From: a virus
Reading direction: 5' to 3' (one strand)
DNA length: 64,000 nt
Virus record (IMG/VR): IMGVR_UViG_3300025769_010106
Span: 44,480 to 108,479 of that record
Below, in pieces: positions 7,610 to 16,186 of the stretch (its first letter is position 1; each line of letters starts with the position of its first letter). The notes under the pieces are model-generated. The model was not told where the DNA came from. It did no database searches and saw only the letters and a program-made list of their open reading frames with translations. The position numbers and the translations under genes were made by a program.

Positions 7610-9087
7610 GAGCAGACCTTCACACCATACTGCTTTTCAAAACGATCTGCGTCAGCACGATCATTTACCATGGGCTCGCCACGGATGTTTAGGCTAGTGT
7701 TTAATAGCATTGGGCAGTCTGTCATTACATACCACTTTTCAAGTAGGTCCCTTGCGCCAGTACGATCATCCTTGCCTACTGTTTGTACACGACTGGTGTT
7801 GTCATAATGTACTATTGCAGGGAATAGATCTGGACGCTTACATTTATAGGTAAACTGCATATAGGGACTCGTATCCAGTCTGGGCATATCAAAATAATCG
7901 TGTGCATGCTCCTCTAATATCATAGGAGCAAAAGGTCTGAACTTTTGTCTGCGTTTGATCTCGTTAACACGGTCTTTTATATCATCGCCGCGTGGGTCAG
8001 CAAGTAGACTGCGATTGCCCAGAGCACGTGGGCCAAACTCTGCACGACCACTTGCAACTCCTACAATACCTTCACGCTGTAGTTCGCCAATAATTTCTTC
8101 ACTGGGATATTCACCGGGAATGTTTGTTCCCAGATATGGCCCTTGCCAGTTTAAACGTTTGCCATATGCAAGAGCAGCAGCACCTAAACTACTACCACAG
8201 TCGCCAGGGTTTGGCATAACCCATAGTCTATTCCAGATATCACGAATCGCACTATTTGCAACACAGTTAAGAGCAACACCCCCCATGAACACGCAATCAT
8301 CAATATCAGTATTTGTAATACTTAATTGATGCATTGCCGTTCTGAGCATGCCTTCAGTGATCATTTGTGCAGCTCTGGCTATTTCTTCGATTGTATATTC
8401 ACTGGCGAAACTGTCTTCTACACCAACGTGAAAATTTCGTTTAAAAATCTGTTTATGTTCATTATCTAAACTACCAGTAACAACCTCGCGATATGCATTT
8501 GGAGATCCATACGCTGCCATACCCATGAGAATATATTCTTCTTCCATGGGTTTTAAACCACAACGCTTGGTCATTGCGCTGTAAAACAATCCTAAACTAT
8601 GAGGGTAGCGACGTGTATAAATCCTTTTATATTGTGCCCGACCTTGGTCATCGTATTCAGCACGATATGTTGACCAACAGTCCCATTCACCAATAGCATC
8701 TATTACTACCACAACAGCACGATCAAAGGGTGATGTTTGAAACCCTGCCGCAGCATGACTTAAATGATGTCCTGAGTATTTGTCTACTTTAAGTCCGTAT
8801 GGTTTTAATTGTTTAGTAGGACTAGGGTCACCAAACACTTTACGCCACTCACCACTATATAGTTGACGTGTTTTTTTCAGCCATGGACGTTCATACCAAG
8901 CAACTAAATCAGGCGTACCATAACCGAGTGCCTCAGCCATAATGCCTTCATTTAGTGTAGCATCATTTTTAACTTTACTATAGCGTTCGCTGTGACCTGC
9001 AAAAAGTATATTGCCTCTACTGTCCACGACACTGACACCAGCATCATGAAAGCCTGCACTCACGCCCATGTATGTTTTAAGTTTCAT
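7606..9087 (-). CDS. NodU/CmcH-type carbamoyltransferase
   Basis: Transfers a carbamoyl group from carbamoyl phosphate, through carbamoyl-AMP, to a hydroxyl of a sugar or similar acceptor. The N-terminal Kae1-like domain has the metal-binding HHLSHAAAG (H107, H108, H111) and the ATP-binding MGGVALNC (268-275). The C-terminal domain carries the hallmark GRAEFGPRALGNRS (347-360) and KRRQKFRPFAP. At 493 residues it is slightly shorter than the roughly 550-600 of NodU/TobZ. It lies between a 33-residue microprotein gene and the Fe-S protein gene, overlapping both by 4 bp. Relatives occur in marine T4-like phages. The acceptor is unknown; products of the surrounding glycosyltransferase genes are the obvious candidates. 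Confidence 0.95.
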   Translation of the reverse strand: MKLKTYMGVSAGFHDAGVSVVDSRGNILFAGHSERYSKVKNDATLNEGIMAEALGYGTPDLVAWYERPWLKKTRQLYSGEWRKVFGDPSPTKQLKPYGLKVDKYSGHHLSHAAAGFQTSPFDRAVVVVIDAIGEWDCWSTYRAEYDDQGRAQYKRIYTRRYPHSLGLFYSAMTKRCGLKPMEEEYILMGMAAYGSPNAYREVVTGSLDNEHKQIFKRNFHVGVEDSFASEYTIEEIARAAQMITEGMLRTAMHQLSITNTDIDDCVFMGGVALNCVANSAIRDIWNRLWVMPNPGDCGSSLGAAALAYGKRLNWQGPYLGTNIPGEYPSEEIIGELQREGIVGVASGRAEFGPRALGNRSLLADPRGDDIKDRVNEIKRRQKFRPFAPMILEEHAHDYFDMPRLDTSPYMQFTYKCKRPDLFPAIVHYDNTSRVQTVGKDDRTGARDLLEKWYVMTDCPMLLNTSLNIRGEPMVNDRADADRFEKQYGVKVCS

Positions 9088-9185
9088 TTGTAGATAAAAG
9101 GGTCCCTACGTCTCAACTCTTTTAGTCGCTTGCGATACTGTATCTCAAGTTTAATTCTGTTAATAAGGTTGCGAATCCAACGCAT
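9084..9185 (-). CDS. 33-residue basic microprotein
   Basis: A short gene in the gap between the carbamoyltransferase and a small membrane protein. It reads MRWIRNLINRIKLEIQYRKR, then LKELRRRDPFIYK, an amphipathic and strongly basic helix ending in DPFIYK. It has a good Shine-Dalgarno sequence (AGGAGA) and its stop overlaps the carbamoyltransferase start as ATGA, the same coupling used throughout the operon. I recall closely similar microproteins ending in RDPFIYK in marine T4-like phages, which supports it as real. The function is unknown; a membrane-surface or nucleic-acid-binding helix is possible. Confidence 0.75.
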   Translation of the reverse strand: MRWIRNLINRIKLEIQYRKRLKELRRRDPFIYK

Positions 9186-9197
9186 TATATTCTCCTG

Positions 9198-9422
9198 TTA
9201 TTGTCCGTACCAGTTATGTATTCCAAGGAACGCTGCGCCAAAGTAAAACATCTCCATTAGCATCCTAGGCATGTCACGATCTTTATAAGCAAAGTATGCC
9301 CATGCGGCGCAAGACACACTACTGAGTGCCCATCCCATCCATTGTATGCTGACTATGCCACTTGTTAAAATAAACAATGCTGTAACAGCACCCACAAACC
9401 CCAACCATCTTTGTATTCTCAT
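9198..9422 (-). CDS. Small three-helix membrane protein
   Basis: A 74-residue protein with three probable membrane segments at about residues 8-25, 28-46 and 54-70 (the last FYFGAAFLGIHNWYG). Size and the closing Leu-Gly-Ile-x-x-Trp pattern are reminiscent of small PnuC- or YgjV-like membrane proteins, but the similarity is too weak for a name. It overlaps the upstream gene by 4 bp (ATGA) and is followed 12 bp later by the 33-residue microprotein gene. Confidence 0.65.
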   Translation of the reverse strand: MRIQRWLGFVGAVTALFILTSGIVSIQWMGWALSSVSCAAWAYFAYKDRDMPRMLMEMFYFGAAFLGIHNWYGQ

Positions 9423-10492
9423 GGTATTAATCCTAGTGCTTGCATCTGCACATTTTCGTAGTCTTCATCGTCTACAGTATAATCAAAGTAGTAGGGAACG
9501 CCATCTACTTCAATACTATATATGTTTAGAAGAGGACTCATCATATCCCAAATCTGCACAGGATCGGTTGTTCCAAAACTACTTAGCATATCTACTTGGC
9601 CCAGTGGCAAATATCCTAAACTAAGTCTTGGATCTGTTATATCCTTGCCATTGTCAATCATCCATTGATGGAATTCATCTATATCTTCGTTATGCCATTT
9701 ATGATCACCACCATATACTACATCTTTAGCCCACTCTATATCGAATTCACCACTATAATATTTTAAATCTGTAATTGCTTCGCATACTGTGTCAGTTAAC
9801 ATCGGAGCATCTTCGTCTCTCCATACTTCAAAGTATGTTTTTCCTATCTGACACCAGTGCATGTACACGCCACCAAACACACGATCATATCCGTTAGTCA
9901 CAAAGCCTGCACGATATTCATCTTCTAAGTGTAGACGCGGAGCGTTAAGAAATGTAGTAATCTGGCTGGGCCTTACCCACTCAGGTGCTAGGGCATCTTT
10001 AACTAAACTTAGTATGTATGTTTCCATCTCATGGCATAGGTTGTTTAATTGTCTAATACTATATTTTACTTTAGGAGATGCATTGTAATAATAATTACTT
10101 AAATTTCCAACTGTACCTTGTAATATTTCAAAATGATTATGTAAACGATTTAAAATATTGTGTTTGACATAATGCTGATGTCGAGAAAATTTATATTCTT
10201 TGGGATCAAACCAAACACTATCAGGCGTAAAGTGTTCTTCTATTCTGTAATCCAAATCACTTTTATTAATACGTTTTATATGCTTATTAAGTTCACTAAC
10301 CATAGCATGTAAGCCACGTGTCTGTTTTGGAAACCCCATAAAGCAAAAGTTCTTTTCTAGGTGTAGTCCGCGCTCAAGAATCTCTAATAGAGCAGTTTTC
10401 CATGCACGACCCAAGGGAATATCATGGGGAGTTATTGTGTAGTCTAACTCAACACCAGTTTCATGAGGACTTTTAAGAACTATTCGTATCAA
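9419..10492 (-). CDS. Conserved marine phage protein of unknown function
   Basis: A 357-residue soluble protein. I recall the same protein from other marine T4-like phage genomes through stretches such as EKNFCFMGFPKQTR, RLHNHFEILQGTVGNLS, IRQLNNLCHEMET and the C-terminal YDRVFGGVYMHWCQIGKTYFE. No catalytic motif is evident, although His, Asp and Glu residues in conserved-looking blocks (HNHFE, WHNEDIDEFHQW) could bind metal. The start appears to be TTG at 10492, overlapping the upstream radical SAM gene by 20 bp; no ATG lies near. Its persistent position beside radical SAM genes suggests a linked role, which is inference. Confidence 0.75.
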   Translation of the reverse strand: MIRIVLKSPHETGVELDYTITPHDIPLGRAWKTALLEILERGLHLEKNFCFMGFPKQTRGLHAMVSELNKHIKRINKSDLDYRIEEHFTPDSVWFDPKEYKFSRHQHYVKHNILNRLHNHFEILQGTVGNLSNYYYNASPKVKYSIRQLNNLCHEMETYILSLVKDALAPEWVRPSQITTFLNAPRLHLEDEYRAGFVTNGYDRVFGGVYMHWCQIGKTYFEVWRDEDAPMLTDTVCEAITDLKYYSGEFDIEWAKDVVYGGDHKWHNEDIDEFHQWMIDNGKDITDPRLSLGYLPLGQVDMLSSFGTTDPVQIWDMMSPLLNIYSIEVDGVPYYFDYTVDDEDYENVQMQALGLIP

Positions 10493-11750
10493 TACTTTCC
10501 CACCATTTTGCTAACTCAGTGTCGCGTAATGTATCAACGAACGGCATCCCGGCTCTTGCCGTATCTAGGCGTTCCATACGTCGCTTGGCCCGGGCTCTAG
10601 CCTTAGCATAGTCTTCGGGATACTCTTCCTCAAACGTAGGCCGTTTAATTAAGTTCATTAATACATCACGCATTGGACCTGATGTGTCAGGTAACACATC
10701 TGTTATTATAGCATGTAATATGTCTCTGGGCAAGAATAAAGGACTCATGGCAATATCAGGTGTGAACGCAAATGTAACTTTAGCAAGTATGTCTACACCC
10801 AAATCTGCTGCTAGTTTTTGTATATTGCGTATCTCAAATAAGCCTGGCACGGTTAGTGTAAAGTCTATACGCATTTGCCTACGGTATTTGCTAACAGCAA
10901 TACCCTGCTTGAAGTTTTCCAGCCACTGATCATATTTGAGTCCAGTGCGTATGTATTCTCCTACAGCACCAGTGCCATCCAAACTAGCACAAATCTGCCA
11001 GTCTCTTATCTTCGGCAATATATCAGTATAAAGGTTACAGCCACCAAACTCAATACGACTAAGGTTGGTATTGTATCTAGCGTATATACGTGGACCATCT
11101 CCTAGTTCAATAATACGTTGCATATAACGCCAGTGCTGTTCATACATAAGAGGCTCGCCGCCTACCCAGTATATTTCTTCAACACGATGTTCTTCCACTG
11201 CACAAGCAAACTCCTGTTCAACAGTATCTTTTTGAAACTTTTCTATTGCTTGCTTTACAGGCGTTTCCATCCAGGGTTCTATTTTGCCATCCATACGTGC
11301 TTCTGCTTCCCAACTGCTACTAAGCATTGGGCCGCACATACGACATTTAAAGTTACAGAGGTTAGTAAAACGATAGTCCCAACTCACAGGCTGCATACTA
11401 GTATAGCCCGTGTCATCTGTTGTTCGTGCTATGTCATCATACTTGTGTTTGAATAAATGCCAGAAGTAATCACGATAAACATCTGTGTTTAGTAATTTCT
11501 TGTCGCAAACCTCACACTCAGGTGGCAGTTCACCTGCTAGCATTTGACGGCGCACTCTGCGTATATGTTCACCGTTCCACCACTCATCCAGTGTTTGTGG
11601 CAAATATTCATTAGTGCCGGCGGCGGTGTCTATATACTGACGAAAGTTCTGAGCAGGTTCTCTGCTGGCACAACATAGCCTACGCTCTGTCTGTGGTGAC
11701 AGATAGGTGTGCGTCCAGGGTGCCATGCACAAGGTATCAGGTTTATTCAT
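10473..11750 (-). CDS. Radical SAM enzyme with N-terminal SPASM/twitch-like cysteine cluster (1 of 7)
   Basis: A 425-residue protein. The radical SAM motif CNFKCRMC (C132, C136, C139) binds the 4Fe-4S cluster that cleaves S-adenosylmethionine, and GGEP (197-200) lines the SAM site. Ahead of the core is a cysteine cluster (C8 in CMAPW, C26-C27, C79, C82). It resembles the auxiliary cluster half-domain normally found C-terminally in SPASM/twitch enzymes, so an extra Fe-S cluster is likely. Such enzymes often modify peptides or sugars; the substrate here cannot be read from sequence. The gene overlaps the SGNH-like gene upstream by 8 bp. A later segment, ASLDGTGAVGEYIRTG, matches the same region in its paralogues. 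Confidence 0.92.
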   Translation of the reverse strand: MNKPDTLCMAPWTHTYLSPQTERRLCCASREPAQNFRQYIDTAAGTNEYLPQTLDEWWNGEHIRRVRRQMLAGELPPECEVCDKKLLNTDVYRDYFWHLFKHKYDDIARTTDDTGYTSMQPVSWDYRFTNLCNFKCRMCGPMLSSSWEAEARMDGKIEPWMETPVKQAIEKFQKDTVEQEFACAVEEHRVEEIYWVGGEPLMYEQHWRYMQRIIELGDGPRIYARYNTNLSRIEFGGCNLYTDILPKIRDWQICASLDGTGAVGEYIRTGLKYDQWLENFKQGIAVSKYRRQMRIDFTLTVPGLFEIRNIQKLAADLGVDILAKVTFAFTPDIAMSPLFLPRDILHAIITDVLPDTSGPMRDVLMNLIKRPTFEEEYPEDYAKARARAKRRMERLDTARAGMPFVDTLRDTELAKWWESIDTNSS

Positions 11751-12306
11751 CTGCTAATGGAAATTCAAATTTCCCATCTGCTGCTTTCCTAAACAAGTCC
11801 GATACCCACTGATGCCATTCTGGTGCATAATGATGTCCCAATTTACTGATTGGCCATCGGTCGGGATGGTCGATATAGGGTATCAGATCATAAAGAGTCA
11901 TATCAATCAAGCGACATTGATTCTGCTCACAAATTGATTTCAAATCTATTAGATTCCTAGAAAAGTTTTTCCTACACCAGTCATCGTCGTGTGTTTCCAT
12001 AAAATAGATTCGATTACTGCATGTAGGAAGACTCTGATAAAACTTTCCATCTTTTTGATATTCAAATCTACTCCAATCTGGCCAAAGACAGTAGACTATG
12101 TTTGGTTTATGTTCCGGTACGAGATCTTGTGCCAGACGAACAACCTGATCACCGCTGGCTGATCCAACCCCAAAATTCTTAGCCCCTAACAGATAAGGCC
12201 AGGTTTCGTTGTTTTCTACTCCAACACCCCAGGTATGGCTGCAACCAAATGCTATAGAATCCGAATTGGTGATTTTATTCCTAAATTTCAGTGGATTTTC
12301 ACTCAT
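11743..12306 (-). CDS. SGNH/GDSL-hydrolase-like protein
   Basis: A 187-residue protein. Block I reads IAFGCSHTWGVGVENNETWP with the candidate nucleophile S23 in place of the GDS serine. Block II is GVGSASGDQ (G48). The C-terminal GHHYAPEWHQW offers the histidines expected of block V. This layout is that of SGNH hydrolases, which deacylate sugars or cut esters, and similar small versions occur in marine phages. The ATG at 12306 forms ATGA with the upstream stop; the TTG at 12312 is less likely. It sits between radical SAM genes in the operon. Activity is inferred; the replaced Asp residue leaves some doubt. Confidence 0.75.
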   Translation of the reverse strand: MSENPLKFRNKITNSDSIAFGCSHTWGVGVENNETWPYLLGAKNFGVGSASGDQVVRLAQDLVPEHKPNIVYCLWPDWSRFEYQKDGKFYQSLPTCSNRIYFMETHDDDWCRKNFSRNLIDLKSICEQNQCRLIDMTLYDLIPYIDHPDRWPISKLGHHYAPEWHQWVSDLFRKAADGKFEFPLADE

Positions 12307-13532
12307 AGCCAAGACTTTCTGCCAGCTCCCATAGCTATAGCAATAGGCGTGTGTGTTTCTAGAAAACTTTCATTTCTGAATTCGTCTGCCTTTTTCATCA
12401 ACCTTACAAATTTTTCACCATCACCAGTTGGACCATTTTTTATAAATTGTATTATTTTTTTTATTTCGTCTCTGTGTTGAGGAGGGAAATGATCCTGAGT
12501 TAGCCTATTAATAACTAAGTCTTTTGCTGCTTTAGTCATCTCACCTATATTCATATGCCTAGGGTCATGTAGCATATTAAAGTGATCGTAATCAAAATTC
12601 TGTTTTGAAACCCAGTCACAAAGATCCTTTAAATAGTAAACGTTTTGAGCGTTTATTGTCATACAAATTTGTAGTTGAATATTATCATTCTGCTCTCTTA
12701 AAATTTTAAACTTTTTGATATTTTCCTGTACCTGCTCCCAATCAGCACCATATCGTTCAAGTTCAAATCGTTTACCTACGTTATCAATACTAAATGCTAT
12801 TTCCACATACTTAAATTGTTTCCAAAGATCTATATGCTGTTCAGGATAGTGTGTGCCATTTGTATTATAATGTATTTCTATATTTTTTGCCAGATCCAGA
12901 TCAACAGCCCGTTGTAGGAGATTGAAGTGTTCCTGAATCATAAATGGTTCTCCGCCAGTAAATTCAAAGTGACGAATATTTGGTAGTATAGTTTCCATAT
13001 GCTCCCAAAAAATGTCACTTTCCCTAGGCCATCTTCCTTGCTTTAACCACGTATGTGCAATATTAAATTTAGTATCTGCCTTCCATTCTTTTTTATGATA
13101 TTCAATTTCTTCTGCTGCCCATTTGCTACTACTCCAACTGCCGCATATGCGACATTTAAGGTTACATATGTTACCCAACTTTAAATCTAAAAACCAAATA
13201 TCTTCAGGTTGAATGTTACTGTAATCTATTTTTTCACGTTCGTGTTTAAAACGTATGTCTGTATTCATACGCTTACTGGTTCTTCCAGCATCCTCTTCGT
13301 CCCAACAACGTTGACATGTTTTAGGACGCTCACCTTTTAGAAATTGTTCACGTAAATCTTTCATATAGTCACTCTGAAAGATATCTTTTAGTGTATGTTC
13401 TTTAAGATCATATTTCTCGCCATTTGGCTGGAGAATTTCATCTATAGCCATACAGCATGGACGAGTTGTGCCGAGTGGTGTTGTTTCTAAACTTACCCAG
13501 GGCAACATACATAAGGTTTTAGGGTTTTGCAC
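12303..13532 (-). CDS. Radical SAM enzyme with N-terminal SPASM/twitch-like cysteine cluster (2 of 7)
   Basis: A 409-residue paralogue of the 425-residue enzyme. The radical SAM motif is CNLKCRIC (C123, C127, C130) and GGEP lies at 193-196. The N-terminal extra cluster uses C8 (CMLPW), C26-C27 (RPCC), and C73 and C76 (CQRC). NGTHYPEQ and FSIDNVGKRFELERYG mark later strands of the barrel. The gene begins with GTG at 13532, inside the end of the upstream radical SAM gene (14-bp overlap), and ends ATGA with the SGNH-like gene. The substrate is unknown. Confidence 0.92.
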   Translation of the reverse strand: MQNPKTLCMLPWVSLETTPLGTTRPCCMAIDEILQPNGEKYDLKEHTLKDIFQSDYMKDLREQFLKGERPKTCQRCWDEEDAGRTSKRMNTDIRFKHEREKIDYSNIQPEDIWFLDLKLGNICNLKCRICGSWSSSKWAAEEIEYHKKEWKADTKFNIAHTWLKQGRWPRESDIFWEHMETILPNIRHFEFTGGEPFMIQEHFNLLQRAVDLDLAKNIEIHYNTNGTHYPEQHIDLWKQFKYVEIAFSIDNVGKRFELERYGADWEQVQENIKKFKILREQNDNIQLQICMTINAQNVYYLKDLCDWVSKQNFDYDHFNMLHDPRHMNIGEMTKAAKDLVINRLTQDHFPPQHRDEIKKIIQFIKNGPTGDGEKFVRLMKKADEFRNESFLETHTPIAIAMGAGRKSWL

Positions 13533-14847
13533 GAGCCGGCTCCAGTTCAGGAAAAGTTTTCCAGAAGTCTTCTTTTCTGAAGTTATCTAATTTTGCTACT
13601 TCAAATTCAAATCTTTCCCAGTTTTTTTCATAATTATCCTTAGCATTTAAGAAACTTATTACACCTTCTAAACCAGTTGATGCCCTGTTAAGTGAATCTT
13701 GAGGTCTTAACCATTCAATATGCTTCCTATATGCAGGTTCAATAACTTCCTTCTTAAACCAAGTTGGGAATATATCTATTCTGTACCAATCAGGACTTTG
13801 ACATATATTAATATTTAAGTCTTTAGGTTGTATGAACCCACGCTCTACCCAATCACGATGAAAATCAAGCACATGTAATACATTTTGACTTGTAATAGTT
13901 GCACTAATATAGAAGTCTATATGTGGAACTTCTTCAATCATTCTCTGTCTGTTTTCTTCTGTTTTTTTCCACACGGCACCCTTGCGTATTAGTTCCCCTT
14001 GTTTGCCCATTCCGTCTAGACTTGCACCAATACTAACATTATTAAAGTGTTTCCAATACTCTATGACATGTTTGTCTTTATATCTAAGTTCACTAAAGTT
14101 AGTGTTATATAGTAAACGTACATTTGTCTTTCCATGCTCGATAAGTTTTTCAAGTAGATAATAATGCTCTTTCATTATAAGCGGTTCGCCGCCTGCAAAA
14201 TATACTTGTTCTAAGTATGGTATATGCTTTTCCATTTGAGCGATCATACCATCTTCATCACCAGTCGTATATTCAACTCTTGCCATATCTCTGCCAAGTA
14301 CATCTGGTTTGACACCATAGAGTCCTATATAATCCTCATACCAATTACTACTAAAAATAGGGCCACAACTTCTACATTTAAAATTACAGAGGTTACTAAA
14401 CCTAACATCCCAGTATCTTATTTTAAACTCATCATGGTTACCATCTTGACTTGTTTTATCAAGGTCCTTGATTAAATGACCATAGTTACGATTAGCATCA
14501 TTACGCATACTGAAGAAACCATTTTCTTCTTGTTCATAACATTTACCACATTCAACACAAGTATTTTCTTCCATCATGTTCTTGCGTAATCTTTTATAAC
14601 CTTCTTGATTCCAAACTTCCTCCATTGTATTCTTTCTTAGATCACCAACTGGATGCCAGTAATCAGCAAAACAACAGGGATATGCTCTGCCGTCCGGAAA
14701 CGCATGCATATGTACCCATGGAAGCATACAGAATCGTTTGCTCTCAATGAGTTTAAATTTTTCGTCTTCAGTTAATTTTTCTAATTCAATGAAGTGTGGT
14801 TTACGTTCATCATATTTGAAATTTTTGTAAAAGTCCTTGTTAGACAT
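13519..14847 (-). CDS. Radical SAM enzyme with N-terminal SPASM/twitch-like cysteine cluster (3 of 7)
   Basis: A 442-residue paralogue. It carries about 30 extra N-terminal residues before the first cysteine. The auxiliary cluster is C40 (CMLPW), C58-C59 (YPCC) and C97, C100 and C103; the catalytic cluster is CNFKCRSC (C154, C158, C161), with GGEP at 219-222 in YFAGGEPLIMKEHYY. The segment after the radical SAM cysteines (SCGPIFSSNW) is nearly the same as in the 425-residue enzyme, so these two are the closest pair. It overlaps the upstream gene by 8 bp. Confidence 0.92.
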   Translation of the reverse strand: MSNKDFYKNFKYDERKPHFIELEKLTEDEKFKLIESKRFCMLPWVHMHAFPDGRAYPCCFADYWHPVGDLRKNTMEEVWNQEGYKRLRKNMMEENTCVECGKCYEQEENGFFSMRNDANRNYGHLIKDLDKTSQDGNHDEFKIRYWDVRFSNLCNFKCRSCGPIFSSNWYEDYIGLYGVKPDVLGRDMARVEYTTGDEDGMIAQMEKHIPYLEQVYFAGGEPLIMKEHYYLLEKLIEHGKTNVRLLYNTNFSELRYKDKHVIEYWKHFNNVSIGASLDGMGKQGELIRKGAVWKKTEENRQRMIEEVPHIDFYISATITSQNVLHVLDFHRDWVERGFIQPKDLNINICQSPDWYRIDIFPTWFKKEVIEPAYRKHIEWLRPQDSLNRASTGLEGVISFLNAKDNYEKNWERFEFEVAKLDNFRKEDFWKTFPELEPARAKP

Positions 14848-16186
14848 TCTGATACCAATCCTTCAATTCTGGAAATACTGAGATTAAGTCCTTTTTTCTA
14901 CGCACGTCATACTGACTATAAAACTTTTTAAAGTCATTGTGTAGTTTAGGCATTTCAAATGCTTCACTGTGCGGTGTTTCTACTGTACGCAAATATGTTA
15001 CCAGTCGTTCCAACTGTCCTTGTTCAAACTGGTGCATGGGTGTACTACGGTTAAGAAACTTGGGTGCCCAGCGTTTGTATAGGTCTTCCAATTTATCAGC
15101 GTGACGATTGCGTATATCCAATGGAAGTACTAGTGCCGACTGGAAACTTGGAAAGCGTAATATATTTAAACTGAATACTGCAAAATTATTCCCTAACAGT
15201 CTTCTTGTTTGTAATATTTGCTCGATTAGGTCTGGTAGTGTCTCCAAGCACAGCGCATTAACTGTCATCATGCAATGTGTGCCAACGCCTGCCTCACTCA
15301 ATCTGCAAATATTTTCCCACCAATAGTCCCAATCTAATCCGTCACGTATATATTCTGCAGGCGCCCCTACTGCTTCACAACTGGTGTAAACATCCAAGCT
15401 AGGCAAGTAATTACGAGCATCAATTAGTCTGTCAATTAACTCACCCTTGCCTCCTAAGTTACTATTAATAGCAAGTTTGGTTTGGCTTTTGTCTGCGTTT
15501 GCTTTGAACCAATCTATTAAACGCCACAAGTCTGCGCTCATTGTTGGCTCACCGCCGGTAACTCGTAGTTCACGTAATGTTTTATGTAAGTCTGTATCCC
15601 ACCATTTAAAAAATGCTTCTACGTAAGGATTTCTATCCTCCACCCCATAAAGCTGGCTACTACTATGAACGTGAGTAAAGTGGTTACGGCCATCACTAAC
15701 AAGGCCCTTATAACTGCCATTTGTTTTTAGGTCCTTTACCCATGTGGTGCTAAAAGCAGGATTACAGTAACTACAAGCAAAATTGCAGGTACGATCAAAT
15801 GCAATTTCGAGTGTACGGAGATTGACGTCAATATCATGCGGGCTATTTCGTGCATCTTGTAATTCCTCATCAGTATATATCTTGCTCTTATATACACGGT
15901 CACTTATAAAATTAGGACCCATATCTTCAATTTTCCAACAATACTCACAGCCGGTTGGACGCTCTCCACACTGCATTTGTCGCCGCTGTTCTTTTTTCTC
16001 TGGTGTATTGTGTAACAATTTTGGATTAGTTTCAACAGCAACAGGATCTACTTTATGTGGTAATGGATGATGGCAACTAGTAGTCATGCCAGATCCTAAC
16101 CAGATAGTAGCATTATACCATTTAGCACCACAAAAGGTCGGACTAAGTTTGTCTAGAACTTCCTGTTTATAAATTAAGTCATCCAT
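14840..16186 (-). CDS. Radical SAM enzyme, second subfamily (4 of 7)
   Basis: A 448-residue protein. The catalytic motif is CNFACSYC (C134, C138, C141) with GGEP at 211-214 in RVTGGEPTM. The N-terminal extra cluster differs from the first subfamily: C19 in FCGAKW, then SCHHP (C38) where the others have CC, then C73, C80 and C83. Only its neighbour encoded at 16179-17546 shares this arrangement, together with NPYxEAFxxWW and the closing FPEL. The pair probably arose by tandem duplication and may work as a heterodimer or on successive steps. It overlaps its neighbours by 8 bp on both sides. Confidence 0.92.
   Translation of the reverse strand: MDDLIYKQEVLDKLSPTFCGAKWYNATIWLGSGMTTSCHHPLPHKVDPVAVETNPKLLHNTPEKKEQRRQMQCGERPTGCEYCWKIEDMGPNFISDRVYKSKIYTDEELQDARNSPHDIDVNLRTLEIAFDRTCNFACSYCNPAFSTTWVKDLKTNGSYKGLVSDGRNHFTHVHSSSQLYGVEDRNPYVEAFFKWWDTDLHKTLRELRVTGGEPTMSADLWRLIDWFKANADKSQTKLAINSNLGGKGELIDRLIDARNYLPSLDVYTSCEAVGAPAEYIRDGLDWDYWWENICRLSEAGVGTHCMMTVNALCLETLPDLIEQILQTRRLLGNNFAVFSLNILRFPSFQSALVLPLDIRNRHADKLEDLYKRWAPKFLNRSTPMHQFEQGQLERLVTYLRTVETPHSEAFEMPKLHNDFKKFYSQYDVRRKKDLISVFPELKDWYQNV

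Noticed and set aside
7955-8329. Plus-strand 124-codon open frame
   Set aside because: Antisense to the carbamoyltransferase signature region; no family features.
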